Origin: Bacteroidota bacterium
Lineage (GTDB): Bacteria; Bacteroidota; Bacteroidia; Bacteroidales; Bacteroidaceae
Direction of reading: 5' to 3'
Assembly (NCBI GenBank): GCA_023415545.1
Contig: JAEZKJ010000089.1
Coordinates: 1-20,612 of the forward strand
Length of the DNA stretch: 20,612 nt
Shown here piece by piece: positions 8,942 through 16,527 of this stretch. The notes under the pieces were generated by a model. It saw nothing but the letters and a program-made list of their open reading frames with translations. It ran no database searches and was not told the DNA's origin. Each line of letters starts with the position of its first letter. Position 1 is the stretch's first letter. The position numbers and the translations under genes were made by a program.

Positions 8942-10585
8942 ATGAAGAATAAAATAATATACCTTCTTCTAATCATTACATTGCTATTTGGACATCAAGC
9001 AAGTGCTCAAAATAGTATATCTGCACCAATGACAGATGTTAATCAGGTAGTAGATAATAGTTTGGATAGTTTAAATATTGCGCTTTCTGCACGTCCGGTG
9101 CCTGGTTCAAGTAGAAAATTGAATAATCCGGTTCTCTTCCTTATTGGTAATTCAACTATGCGAACAGGTACATTAGGTAATGGAAATAATGGACAATGGG
9201 GATGGGGATATTTCGAACATGAATATTTTGATGAGAACAAGATTTCTGTTGAAAATCATGCTTTGGGAGGAACAAGTAGTCGTACATTTTATAATAAACT
9301 ATGGCCAGAGGTGTTGAAAGGCATTCGTAAAGGTGATTGGGTTATCATTGAGTTAGGACATAATGATAATGGACCTTATGATAGTGGTAGAGCTCGTGCA
9401 TCTATACCTGGAACAGGCATAGATAGTTTATGTGTTCAAATTAAAGAGACAGGGGTAAAGGAGACAGTCTATAGCTATGGAGAGTATATGCGCCGTTTTA
9501 TTAGTGACATAAAAAAAATAGGTGCTCATCCCATATTAATGTCATTGACTCCACGTAATTCATGGGAGGACAAAGACAGCACAATTATTATGCGAGTGAA
9601 TAAAACTTATGGTAAATGGGCAAAAGAGATAGCTAAAAAAACTAATGTACCTTTCATTGATTTAAATGATATCACTGCACGAAAATTTGAAAAGTTTGGC
9701 AAAGATAAGGTGAAGTATATGTTTTATCTTGATCGCATTCATACAAGTGAGTTTGGTGCACGAGTGAATGCTGAGTCAGCAGCAGAAGGTATTCGCAATT
9801 ACAAAGGTTTGGAGCTAGCCAAATATTTGAAACCAATAGCAAAAGATAACATAACAGGAGCAACTCGTGTTAATGGACTTCCAATGTTATTCATTGTTGG
9901 AGATAGCACTGTTAAAAACCAAGATAATGATAAAGATGGAATGTGGGGTTGGGGAAGTGTAATTAATGAACTCTTCGATACAAGTAAAATTAAAATTGAA
10001 AACCATGCTATGGCTGGAAGAAGTGCTCGCACTTTTCTTGATGAAGGAAGATGGGATAAGGTGTACAATGCTTTACAACCCGGAGATTATGTACTAATTC
10101 AATTTGGACATAATGATATAGGTGATATAAATATTGGGAAAGCTAGAGGTGAATTGCCAGGCTCGGGCGAAGATAGCAAAGTTTTTAAGATGGAGAAAAG
10201 TAATAAGTATCAGGTAATATATAGTTTTGGTTGGTACCTACGTAAGTTCATCAGAGACGTTAAGGAAAAGGGTGCTACAGCTATTGTTCTTTCTCACACT
10301 CCAAGAAACATGTTCGATAATAGTAAAATGATTCGTAACACCACTTCGTTGGGAAAATGGACAAAAGAGGCTGCTGAGGCTACAGGCGCTGGTTTTATTG
10401 ATGTAAATGAGATAACAGCAGCTAAGTTTGATAAAATAGCTTATGAGGAGGGACTTCGTATAGTAAACGAATATTTTAAGAATGATCATACTCATACATC
10501 GTACAAAGGTGCTATATTAAACGCTAACAGCATAGCAGAGGGATTGAGATGTATCAATTCTCCTCTAAAAGATTATTTGAAGTAG
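8942..10585 (+). CDS. Secreted tandem SGNH esterase, rhamnogalacturonan acetylesterase type (CE12-like)
   Basis: I choose ATG 8942 (547 residues) over an in-frame TTG at 8912 because it opens a clean signal peptide (MKNKIIYLLL...QASAQ, 1-23). Two homologous SGNH/GDSL domains follow. Domain 1 (about 60-295) has GNST with nucleophile S71, GHND (139-142) and DRIH with D264/H267. Domain 2 (about 312-535) has GDST with S322, GHND (389-392) and DHTH with D515/H518. Both therefore keep the Ser-Asp-His triad and the oxyanion-hole Asn. WGWG follows block I in both, as in rhamnogalacturonan acetylesterases, which remove O-acetyl groups from galacturonic acid in the rhamnogalacturonan I backbone. The block I Asp is Asn in domain 1, so the domains may differ in position specificity. 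The gene starts 50 bp after the PL22-like gene and 76 bp before the next GH105, probably in the same operon. Confidence 0.85.
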   Translation: MKNKIIYLLLIITLLFGHQASAQNSISAPMTDVNQVVDNSLDSLNIALSARPVPGSSRKLNNPVLFLIGNSTMRTGTLGNGNNGQWGWGYFEHEYFDENKISVENHALGGTSSRTFYNKLWPEVLKGIRKGDWVIIELGHNDNGPYDSGRARASIPGTGIDSLCVQIKETGVKETVYSYGEYMRRFISDIKKIGAHPILMSLTPRNSWEDKDSTIIMRVNKTYGKWAKEIAKKTNVPFIDLNDITARKFEKFGKDKVKYMFYLDRIHTSEFGARVNAESAAEGIRNYKGLELAKYLKPIAKDNITGATRVNGLPMLFIVGDSTVKNQDNDKDGMWGWGSVINELFDTSKIKIENHAMAGRSARTFLDEGRWDKVYNALQPGDYVLIQFGHNDIGDINIGKARGELPGSGEDSKVFKMEKSNKYQVIYSFGWYLRKFIRDVKEKGATAIVLSHTPRNMFDNSKMIRNTTSLGKWTKEAAEATGAGFIDVNEITAAKFDKIAYEEGLRIVNEYFKNDHTHTSYKGAILNANSIAEGLRCINSPLKDYLK

Positions 10586-10661
10586 AACTTGAATAGTAAT
10601 GTATACTATAAAGTTTTAATAATTTTATTAATAATAATGATTAACACATAATATTCTATTT

Positions 10662-12074
10662 ATGAATTTAAAGACTACAATAGCTTTAGGAGCAATGTTA
10701 TTAATGACAGGCCACGGAGTCTATGCACAGAAAAAGAAATTGGTAATAAATGATTCCAATACTCCATTACATCTATTGAAGCCGGATTATAAAGTTCCTT
10801 ACGGAGAACTTTCAGTAGATGATGTAAAAGCTGAACTTGATAAAGTTCTTAATTATCTAAAAAACAGTACTCCAACGAGAGTTACGGATAAAAAGAGTGG
10901 AAAAATAATCGCCGATTTTACCAAAATTGATGAAAACTCACAGTTAGAGAGAGGTGTTTTTCGTTTAGCCAGTTATGAATGGGGTGTAACATACTCAGCT
11001 ATGTTGGCTGCAGCTCAGGCTACAGGTGACAATGAATATTATAAATATGTTTCAGATAGATTTAAATTTTTATCAGAAGTTGCCCCATATTTCAAGAAAC
11101 TTATTGACCAAGGAAAAAGTGTTGATCCACAAATGAAGCAGATACTCACACCTCATGCTCTTGATGATGCAGGAGCTGTTTGTGCGGCTATGGTTAAGTT
11201 TCAAATAAAGGATAAATCAATTGATCTCTCTTCATTGATAGATAACTATATGGATTTTATCATGAATAAAGAGTATAGATTGTCGGATGGAACTTTTGCA
11301 AGAACACGTCCACAATTAAATACTGTTTGGTTAGACGATATGTTTATGGGAATTCCACCAATTGTTGTATATTCGCAGATAGCAAATGATCAAAATAAAA
11401 GATACTTAAACGAAGCTGTTCGTCAGGTATTGCAATTTGCTGATAGAATGTGGGTACCTGAAAAAGGACTTTTCCGCCACGGATGGGTTGAGGGTATGAA
11501 CGAGCACCCATCGTTTCACTGGGGAAGAGCTAATGGCTGGGCTATATTAACATTGTGTGAAGTTCTTGATGTTTTACCTGAGGATTATCCTCAACGTGAA
11601 AAAATAATGAAACTTTACAAAGACCATGTACGTGGATTGGCTGCTCTGCAAAGTGGAGAAGGTTTTTGGCATCAGCTTCTTGATCGTAACGATTCATATT
11701 TAGAGACATCGGCTACAGCTATATATGTATATTGCATAGCACATGGTATCAATAAAGGATGGATAGATGCAATGGCATATGGTCCGGTTGCTCAGTTAGG
11801 ATGGCACGCAATTACTACTCAAATAAATAGTCAAGGACAAGTAGAAGGTACATGTGTTGGTACTGGCATGGCTTTTGATCCGGCTTTCTATTATTATAGA
11901 CCTGTTAATGTATTTGCAGCACATGGTTATGGACCTGTTATATGGGCAGGAGCAGAGATGATAAACCTTTTAAATCGTGAACATCCTAAAATGAATGATA
12001 GTGCTGTAATGTATTATCGTACAAAGCAGAATACAAGTGAACCGATATTTCATGTAATAAGTGATAAAGAATAA
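10662..12074 (+). CDS. Secreted GH105 unsaturated rhamnogalacturonyl hydrolase
   Basis: The 470-residue product has a signal peptide (1-22, MTGHGVYA|Q) and a single GH105 (alpha/alpha)6 barrel with an N-terminal extension. Family motifs seen are PHALDDAGAVCAAM (164-177), VWLDDMFMGIPP (222-233; D226 probably the catalytic acid/base, D225 next to it) and FHWGRANGWA (285-294). The enzyme hydrates and releases an unsaturated galacturonyl residue from the non-reducing end of lyase-generated rhamnogalacturonan oligosaccharides. It is about 95 residues longer than the GH105 at 518-1645, and the two share only the core motifs, so they look like different subfamilies rather than a recent duplication. 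It lies 76 bp after the tandem esterase and 34 bp before rhaM. Removing the uronic acid exposes rhamnose, which fits the rhaM neighbour. Confidence 0.9.
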   Translation: MNLKTTIALGAMLLMTGHGVYAQKKKLVINDSNTPLHLLKPDYKVPYGELSVDDVKAELDKVLNYLKNSTPTRVTDKKSGKIIADFTKIDENSQLERGVFRLASYEWGVTYSAMLAAAQATGDNEYYKYVSDRFKFLSEVAPYFKKLIDQGKSVDPQMKQILTPHALDDAGAVCAAMVKFQIKDKSIDLSSLIDNYMDFIMNKEYRLSDGTFARTRPQLNTVWLDDMFMGIPPIVVYSQIANDQNKRYLNEAVRQVLQFADRMWVPEKGLFRHGWVEGMNEHPSFHWGRANGWAILTLCEVLDVLPEDYPQREKIMKLYKDHVRGLAALQSGEGFWHQLLDRNDSYLETSATAIYVYCIAHGINKGWIDAMAYGPVAQLGWHAITTQINSQGQVEGTCVGTGMAFDPAFYYYRPVNVFAAHGYGPVIWAGAEMINLLNREHPKMNDSAVMYYRTKQNTSEPIFHVISDKE

Positions 12075-12108
12075 TTTTATAATATTGAACTTTTAAAAAT
12101 TTAATGCT

Positions 12109-12423
12109 ATGAAACGTGAAGCTTTTAAAATGTTCCTCAAACCAGGATTCGAGGAGGAGTATGAGAAGAGACATGCAGCTATTTGGCCGGAACTAAAACA
12201 GTTGCTTTCGGATAATGGAGTTTATGACTATTCTATTTATTGGGATAAAGAGACAAATATTTTATTTGCATGTCAAAAGACAAAAGGTGAGGAATCGTCA
12301 CAAGATATGGGAAATAATCCTATAGTACAAAAATGGTGGGATTATATGGCAGATATTATGGAGGTAAATCCTGATAACTCTCCTGTTACGATACCACTTC
12401 CGGAAGTTTTTCACATGGATTAA
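12109..12423 (+). CDS. rhaM: L-rhamnose mutarotase
   Basis: The product is 104 residues, the usual length for RhaM/YiiL. It lacks a signal peptide, so it acts in the cytoplasm. The family interconverts alpha- and beta-L-rhamnopyranose so that the anomer needed by rhamnose isomerase is supplied. Diagnostic segments are MKREAFKM (1-8), RHAAIWPEL (21-29; H22 is the proposed catalytic histidine), YDYSIYWD (39-46), KWWDYM (about 75-80) and NPDNSPV (about 87-93), all close to the E. coli protein. It lies 34 bp after the GH105 gene and closes the four-gene enzyme group, which strongly supports rhamnose as an end product of this locus. The other rhamnose catabolic genes (isomerase, kinase, aldolase) are not in the window. 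Confidence 0.96.
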   Translation: MKREAFKMFLKPGFEEEYEKRHAAIWPELKQLLSDNGVYDYSIYWDKETNILFACQKTKGEESSQDMGNNPIVQKWWDYMADIMEVNPDNSPVTIPLPEVFHMD

Positions 12424-12572
12424 TAAGAAATAAGATTAAAAATTCAGAAAGATGGTGACTAAAAAATTAACTTTTTACATGGGAAATCCTAGTAGAGCAG
12501 TTATGATAATCATAGTCAACATCAATTATGGAAAGGCTCCAATAGGAGTTAATATAAATCAGGGAATGACAA

Positions 12573-12607
12573 TGCCCCCAAAAAGTAAACTAAACTTTTT
12601 GGGGGCA
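12573..12607. terminator. 14-bp perfect hairpin between convergent rhaM and araC (possible bidirectional terminator)
   Basis: TGCCCCCAAAAAGT (12573-12586) pairs exactly with 12594-12607 across a 7-nt loop. The T run lies inside the stem rather than after it in both directions, so it is not a standard Rho-independent terminator. Its place between converging genes still suggests a transcription-ending or RNA-stabilising role. Confidence 0.45.
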
Positions 12608-12680
12608 CATTATTCTAACGAGGAAACTTATTTGTAAACATGACTTCTGAGCACCCTCAATTTGTATAATATAACGATTA

Positions 12681-12734
12681 CTAAAAAAATCTATATTCAG
12701 TTGGAGTCATCGATGTGATTTTAAAGTGGACTTT
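12681..12734 (-). pseudogene. Remnant of an AraC-family C-terminus
   Basis: On the minus strand, one open frame between stops reads KVHFKITSMTPTEYRFF then TAG. It aligns with the end of the adjacent regulator (IFKKSTSMTPTEYRNYC), with one codon missing. A 23-bp core is identical in nucleotides to the functional copy. No further AraC coding sequence is recognisable upstream of it. It is therefore a leftover of a duplicated or recombined araC 3' end, not a working gene. Confidence 0.5.
12694..12716 (-). repeat. 23-bp direct repeat, copy 1 (in the AraC remnant)
   Basis: Identical to 12790-12812; the repeats start 96 bp apart. The shared core is TTCAGTTGGAGTCATCGATG, which encodes TSMTPTEY on the minus strand. 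Confidence 0.9.
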
Positions 12735-12743
12735 TTAGTCACC

Positions 12744-13661
12744 TTATTTTACATTATCACTTTCAATCGGTTTCTTACAGTAATTTCTGTATTCAGTTGG
12801 AGTCATCGATGTACTCTTTTTAAAAATAGTAAAGAAATGCTCTATTGAAGAGTAGTTTAGTGTATAACATATCTCTTTTATCGGTAATGAAGTCTCTACA
12901 AGTAGCTGTTTTGATTTACTAATCTTAAGTTCCTGAAAATATTTGGCCGGAGCATAACCTGTATACTCTTTAAAGACTTTTCTAAACCATGAGTAACCAA
13001 TATTTAGTCTATTGGCAAGCTCTTTTACATCTATATCCTTATCAATGTTTTCACGCATAATAATCTTAGCGCTTTCTATTTTTTGAGCAGCATTATTAAT
13101 CTCATAACGTTGATTGTTGAATATATATAATAGTTCACCAATGATATGAAGGGCTATACCTGATATATATTGTTGATAACAACTTTTTTCCGCTTCAGCC
13201 ACTTCAAGAGCCTCTACAAAAAGAGAAACTAACCCTTCGTTAATTCCAACTGATATTATCTGATTATCTTTCTGTATAGCAGATTTGCGAAGCAACATAT
13301 CAGCTATTGTACCTTCAAACCCTATATAATATTCATTCCATCCTGTCTCAACAGAAGGAGAGTAGCTATGCCATTGCCCTGGGAAAAGCAGTATCATTGT
13401 TCCTATTGAGATATCCCTTATAGTAGTTAAGTCACTTTGGAACGTTCCTGAACCTTTAGTTATATAAACTAATTGATATTCATGCAATACTCTTCCTTTT
13501 TGTGGAGAAAAATAGTATGAATCAGGGTGATTCTTTGGTGGATAAATGCTTCCAGGTGCAATGGACTGGAAGCCAACAGTAGTAACAGAGAGCCCATAGT
13601 TATGATCTTTAATACTATCTATGAGATATTTGAATTCTGTTGCGTGTTCTTTATAGTTCAT
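12744..13661 (-). CDS. AraC-family transcriptional regulator
   Basis: The 305-residue product has an N-terminal cupin-like sensor domain (about 20-160; LHEYQLVYITKGSGTF 59-74, LLFPGQWHSYSP 91-102) and a C-terminal double helix-turn-helix. The first helix pair is around DVKELANRLNIGYSWFRKVF (211-230). The second is around PIKEICYTLNYSSIEHFFTIF (260-280), followed by the signature SMTPTEYRN (285-293). Such proteins bind a sugar or intermediate and activate nearby catabolic genes. It converges on rhaM across a 320-bp gap, so it is a plausible rhamnose-responsive activator of this locus. The ligand is inferred from position only. ATG 13661 gives a normal length. No clear TAnnTTTG promoter was found upstream. 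The 3' end contains one copy of the 23-bp direct repeat. Confidence 0.9.
   Translation of the reverse strand: MNYKEHATEFKYLIDSIKDHNYGLSVTTVGFQSIAPGSIYPPKNHPDSYYFSPQKGRVLHEYQLVYITKGSGTFQSDLTTIRDISIGTMILLFPGQWHSYSPSVETGWNEYYIGFEGTIADMLLRKSAIQKDNQIISVGINEGLVSLFVEALEVAEAEKSCYQQYISGIALHIIGELLYIFNNQRYEINNAAQKIESAKIIMRENIDKDIDVKELANRLNIGYSWFRKVFKEYTGYAPAKYFQELKISKSKQLLVETSLPIKEICYTLNYSSIEHFFTIFKKSTSMTPTEYRNYCKKPIESDNVK
12790..12812 (-). repeat. 23-bp direct repeat, copy 2 (inside the AraC gene)
   Basis: Identical to 12694-12716. Here it lies in frame in the functional regulator and encodes part of its SMTPTEY signature. Confidence 0.9.
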
Positions 13662-13998
13662 ACTATATATGGTTTTCCATTAGTATTTGTAAAAATAGTA
13701 AAAATTATGGTATGATAGATAGATTTGGTTTTGCAATTTTAAATCATTGCTTAAATGAACAAATACATATATATAGCAAACAAGCTTATAACCATTAGCT
13801 ATGAAAAAAATAAAGAAATAGTATATGGAAGAAGATAGTACGTTACTATTAGTTATAAATATTTTAGTTTAAACTGAGTTATATTCATAGTTGTTCTTCA
13901 ATAACACTATGCACTAAAGGTATTTTTGTAAAAAAATATACCCCAAAGTCACAATAGCAACTTTGAGGTATAATCATTTAAATCAGTAAAAATTGAAG
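13662..13998. other. Intergenic region between araC and glycerate kinase
   Basis: The 337-bp gap contains the upstream region of the minus-strand araC gene and the terminator of the minus-strand kinase gene (13930-13972). A 10-bp palindrome AGTTTAAACT lies at 13866-13875. No gene or promoter match was found. Confidence 0.6.
13930..13972 (-). terminator. Rho-independent terminator of the gntP-glycerate kinase operon
   Basis: On the minus strand a 13-bp stem (arms 13960-13972 and 13937-13949, one U-G wobble) is followed by seven T residues (the plus-strand A run up to 13936). It lies 26 bp after the kinase stop codon. Confidence 0.85.
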
Positions 13999-15126
13999 TT
14001 ATTTCATTTGTGACACTATACGTGCAACAGTGTTAGTGACATTGTTAGAAGCAAAATCGTGTTGCATTGCCACTTCTAAAGGTACTTTTTCTTCAAGGAT
14101 AGGATAAATTGCTGCAAAACCCATAGCATCGAGACTTTCACAGCGCTCCACACATCCTCCGATGGCTACAACAGGGATACCTGATGCTTTTGCACGAGCC
14201 AAAACGCCGGCTGCAGTCTTGCCTTTAGCTGTTTGGAAATCAACTTTACCTTCACCGGTTATCACCAAATCAGCTCCTTTGATTGTTTCATCAAAATTTA
14301 TAGCATCGAGCACCATGTCAATACCTTTTTTGAGTGTCGCATTTAGAATGGCACGAAAACCACCACCCATACCACCGGCAGCTCCAGCACCGGCCACGGG
14401 CACGATATCAATACCATATTTTGCTTCAACTACACGTGCAAATGATGACATACCCTCATCTAAACGATTTACCATATCTTTATCGGCTCCTTTTTGAGGT
14501 GCAAATACAAATGCAGCTCCTTCAGGACCACAAAATGGAGTATCTACATCACACGCCACTGTAAACTTGGACTCTTTAACAGCTGCCGACACTTGACTGT
14601 CATCAATCTCAGCAATATCTTCTAGTCGTTCACCACAACATTTTTCAATTAGGTTTCCATTTTTATCAATAAAACGATAGCCCATAGCCTGTAACATACC
14701 TGTAGCTGCATCGTTTGTGGCACTACCACCTATACCTACCAGAAAGTTACGGCAGCCACGTGAAATAGCGTCCATGATTATCTCGCCTGTTCCGTATGTA
14801 GACGTCAACAATGGGTTTCGTTCCTCTACTTTCAATAAAGGTAAACCGCTTGCCGAAGCCATTTCAAGAATAGCAACATCGCCGGCAATACCATATTGAG
14901 CTTGGATTTTGCGACCTAAAGGGTCACTAACCTCAACTGTCACAATCTTTCCGCCAAGGGCATCAACTATTGCGTCAACAGTACCCTCACCACCATCAGC
15001 AACATTTACCTTTACTACCTCACATTGAGGTAATACCATTTTAATTCCTTTTTCTGCACTATTCGCTACATCAGTAGAAGAGAGCGAACCTTTAAAAGAA
15101 TCTGAAGCGACAACTATTTTGAACAT
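13999..15126 (-). CDS. glxK: Glycerate 2-kinase (GlxK/GarK family)
   Basis: The 375-residue cytoplasmic product matches the length of the GlxK/GarK glycerate kinase family (PF02595). This family phosphorylates D-glycerate with ATP, giving 2-phosphoglycerate for glycolysis. Family motifs seen are VVASDSFKGSLSS (5-17) at the N-terminus, NVADGGEGTVDA (41-52), GIGGSATNDAATGMLQAMGY (131-150), a PFCGPEGAAFVFAPQKGA segment near the middle, the glycine-rich GAGAAGGMGGGF, and DLVITGEGKVD towards the C-terminus. The gene starts 15 bp after the GntP-type permease and the pair ends at one terminator, so uptake and phosphorylation of glycerate are probably coupled. No link to rhamnogalacturonan breakdown is visible in the sequence itself. 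The symbol indicates the family. Confidence 0.93.
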   Translation of the reverse strand: MFKIVVASDSFKGSLSSTDVANSAEKGIKMVLPQCEVVKVNVADGGEGTVDAIVDALGGKIVTVEVSDPLGRKIQAQYGIAGDVAILEMASASGLPLLKVEERNPLLTSTYGTGEIIMDAISRGCRNFLVGIGGSATNDAATGMLQAMGYRFIDKNGNLIEKCCGERLEDIAEIDDSQVSAAVKESKFTVACDVDTPFCGPEGAAFVFAPQKGADKDMVNRLDEGMSSFARVVEAKYGIDIVPVAGAGAAGGMGGGFRAILNATLKKGIDMVLDAINFDETIKGADLVITGEGKVDFQTAKGKTAAGVLARAKASGIPVVAIGGCVERCESLDAMGFAAIYPILEEKVPLEVAMQHDFASNNVTNTVARIVSQMK

Positions 15127-15141
15127 AAACTTATAATGATT

Positions 15142-16389
15142 TTAATTCATAAACATATAAGTGATAATACTTCCTGCTGCAAGAACGAAACCAACTAATG
15201 TTTCATAAGGAATGAGTTTTAATCTCTCTTTTACACTGAAGCCCATCGAGCCTCCAGTAGCGTGGAAGAATGAACCATGAGGCAAATGGTCGAGTGTTGT
15301 AGCGCCGGCATTAATCATTGCAGCACCCCATACAGCAGCTACTCCTGCAGCAACTATTGCATCAGCAAACGATGCAGATGCAATAGTAGCACCGGCAGTG
15401 GTTGACGCCGTAGCAGCCGACATGAGTGATCCTGCAATAGGAGCCATAAACGTACCTCCATTGCTCCAGCCTTGAAGAATGTTTACCAATACATCTTTAA
15501 TATTTGATGCCTTGATGATACCTGCAAGCGTTCCTGTACCTACAAGCAATATAGCGATTCCTGACATTCTTTCTAATCCATAGGAGAGACATATGGACAT
15601 TTTCTTGAAATTTCCAGTAACCAATATTCCCACAATACCACCCATTGGCAATGCAATCATTGGATCGACAACAATTCCTGCAATAGGACGCAATGCTAGC
15701 AATACGATTGTAACTAAAGGTCCTAGTAGACTTAACCATAATGATGGTAATTTTTCATCATCCTCTTCTACATGATCTGTTTCCATAAGTTCGCCTTTAG
15801 GAATGAGAGGTACAATAACAAATACTGTAACTAAAAGACCAACTATTGCAGGCAATATGCCGGCACCCATAACAGAAGATAATGGTGCGTCAAAGTTTTC
15901 CGCCGAAATTATAGTATTTGGATTGGGTGAAATAATATTACCACACTTTCCACCACCAATAATCGCAAGCAACAATTTAAATTTTGATAGGCGTAACTTA
16001 CTTCCCATAATAATTGCAATAGGAGCAATAGTTATAACGGCCACATCAACAAATACTCCCATTGCGGTTAGTATCATAGCTGACAACGCAAGCGCTAAAT
16101 AGATGTAGCGTTGTCCTAAAGCCTTAATAATACTTTTAGCAATAGTCGATGCCGCACCTGTTTTTACCAGCATTCCGGTTAATACTCCGGCAGCGATAAT
16201 TCGTACGATAGCAGGTGTAATATCTTTTACACCTAAAATCATTTCGGCAACAGTCTTTTCAAGTCCCCATCCGGCCAATAATCCACCGGCAGCGGCACCA
16301 AGCATCAAACTGAATACCGGTGACACTTTTCTCACAATCAACACAATTGAAAGGCTAAGCCCTATAAGAGCTGCAAGAGCACTACTCAT
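15142..16389 (-). CDS. GntP-family organic acid:H+ symporter (probably glycerate or gluconate)
   Basis: The 415-residue product is strongly hydrophobic, with about 12 predicted membrane segments, and belongs to the gluconate permease (GntP) family of inner-membrane proton symporters. Recognisable segments are SPVFSLMLGAAAGGLLAGWG (23-42), FVDVAVITIAPIA in the first half, the conserved GGKCGNIISPNPNTI loop, and SAATASTTAGATIASASF and NAGATTLDHLPHGSFFHATG in the second half. A short charged loop (ETDHVEEDDEK) lies between the halves. It is slightly shorter than the usual ~440 residues but looks complete. Family members carry gluconate, fructuronate, glycerate and similar sugar acids; pairing with glycerate kinase 15 bp downstream favours glycerate. 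An 11-bp inverted repeat 89-138 bp upstream of the start may be its operator. Confidence 0.9.
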   Translation of the reverse strand: MSSALAALIGLSLSIVLIVRKVSPVFSLMLGAAAGGLLAGWGLEKTVAEMILGVKDITPAIVRIIAAGVLTGMLVKTGAASTIAKSIIKALGQRYIYLALALSAMILTAMGVFVDVAVITIAPIAIIMGSKLRLSKFKLLLAIIGGGKCGNIISPNPNTIISAENFDAPLSSVMGAGILPAIVGLLVTVFVIVPLIPKGELMETDHVEEDDEKLPSLWLSLLGPLVTIVLLALRPIAGIVVDPMIALPMGGIVGILVTGNFKKMSICLSYGLERMSGIAILLVGTGTLAGIIKASNIKDVLVNILQGWSNGGTFMAPIAGSLMSAATASTTAGATIASASFADAIVAAGVAAVWGAAMINAGATTLDHLPHGSFFHATGGSMGFSVKERLKLIPYETLVGFVLAAGSIITYMFMN

Positions 16390-16477
16390 AATTCTTATTC
16401 TTTTTACGTTTTATAAATATAATAATATATGTTTTTATTGTATTAATTAGATTGTAATACTATCATGCAAATGCATT

Positions 16478-16527
16478 ATTATCGACTTCTTTTACTGTGT
16501 TATAGCAATCTATATCAAGTCGATAAT
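16478..16527. promoter_or_regulatory. 11-bp perfect inverted repeat upstream of gntP (candidate operator or leader hairpin)
   Basis: ATTATCGACTT (16478-16488) and AAGTCGATAAT (16517-16527) are exact complements across 28 bp. Directly downstream on the minus strand, TGCATTTG (16468-16475) is a one-mismatch version of the TAnnTTTG -7 box. The repeat would then straddle the promoter, as expected for an operator. Confidence 0.4.

Larger units (their letters stand above)
12454..12743. repeat. 290-bp segment bounded by 12-bp perfect inverted repeats (MITE-like candidate)
   Basis: GGTGACTAAAAA at 12454-12465 recurs as its exact complement TTTTTAGTCACC at 12732-12743, and some similarity continues inward (both copies have ACTTT at repeat positions 17-21). 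The segment fills the gap between rhaM and araC, its right end touching the araC stop codon. It contains a central 14-bp hairpin and an araC-like fragment, and no transposase. I see no target-site duplication. This could be a small non-autonomous element or a coincidence of two terminator-like sequences. A 61-codon reading frame across the left part (12452-12637) is not a convincing gene. Confidence 0.3.

Noticed and set aside
9672..10495. Minus-strand reading frames across the tandem esterase
   Set aside because: They are shadows of the coding strand; no signal, motif or promoter supports them.
12452..12637. 61-codon reading frame downstream of rhaM
   Set aside because: It runs through the 14-bp hairpin, begins at the edge of the inverted-repeat segment and resembles no family I know; probably not a gene.
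13866..13875. 10-bp palindrome AGTTTAAACT between araC and glycerate kinase
   Set aside because: A single AT-rich palindrome, not close to a recognisable promoter; expected by chance at this length.
14162..14899. Overlapping plus-strand reading frames inside the glycerate kinase gene
   Set aside because: They are antisense to a well-recognised kinase and have no family features.
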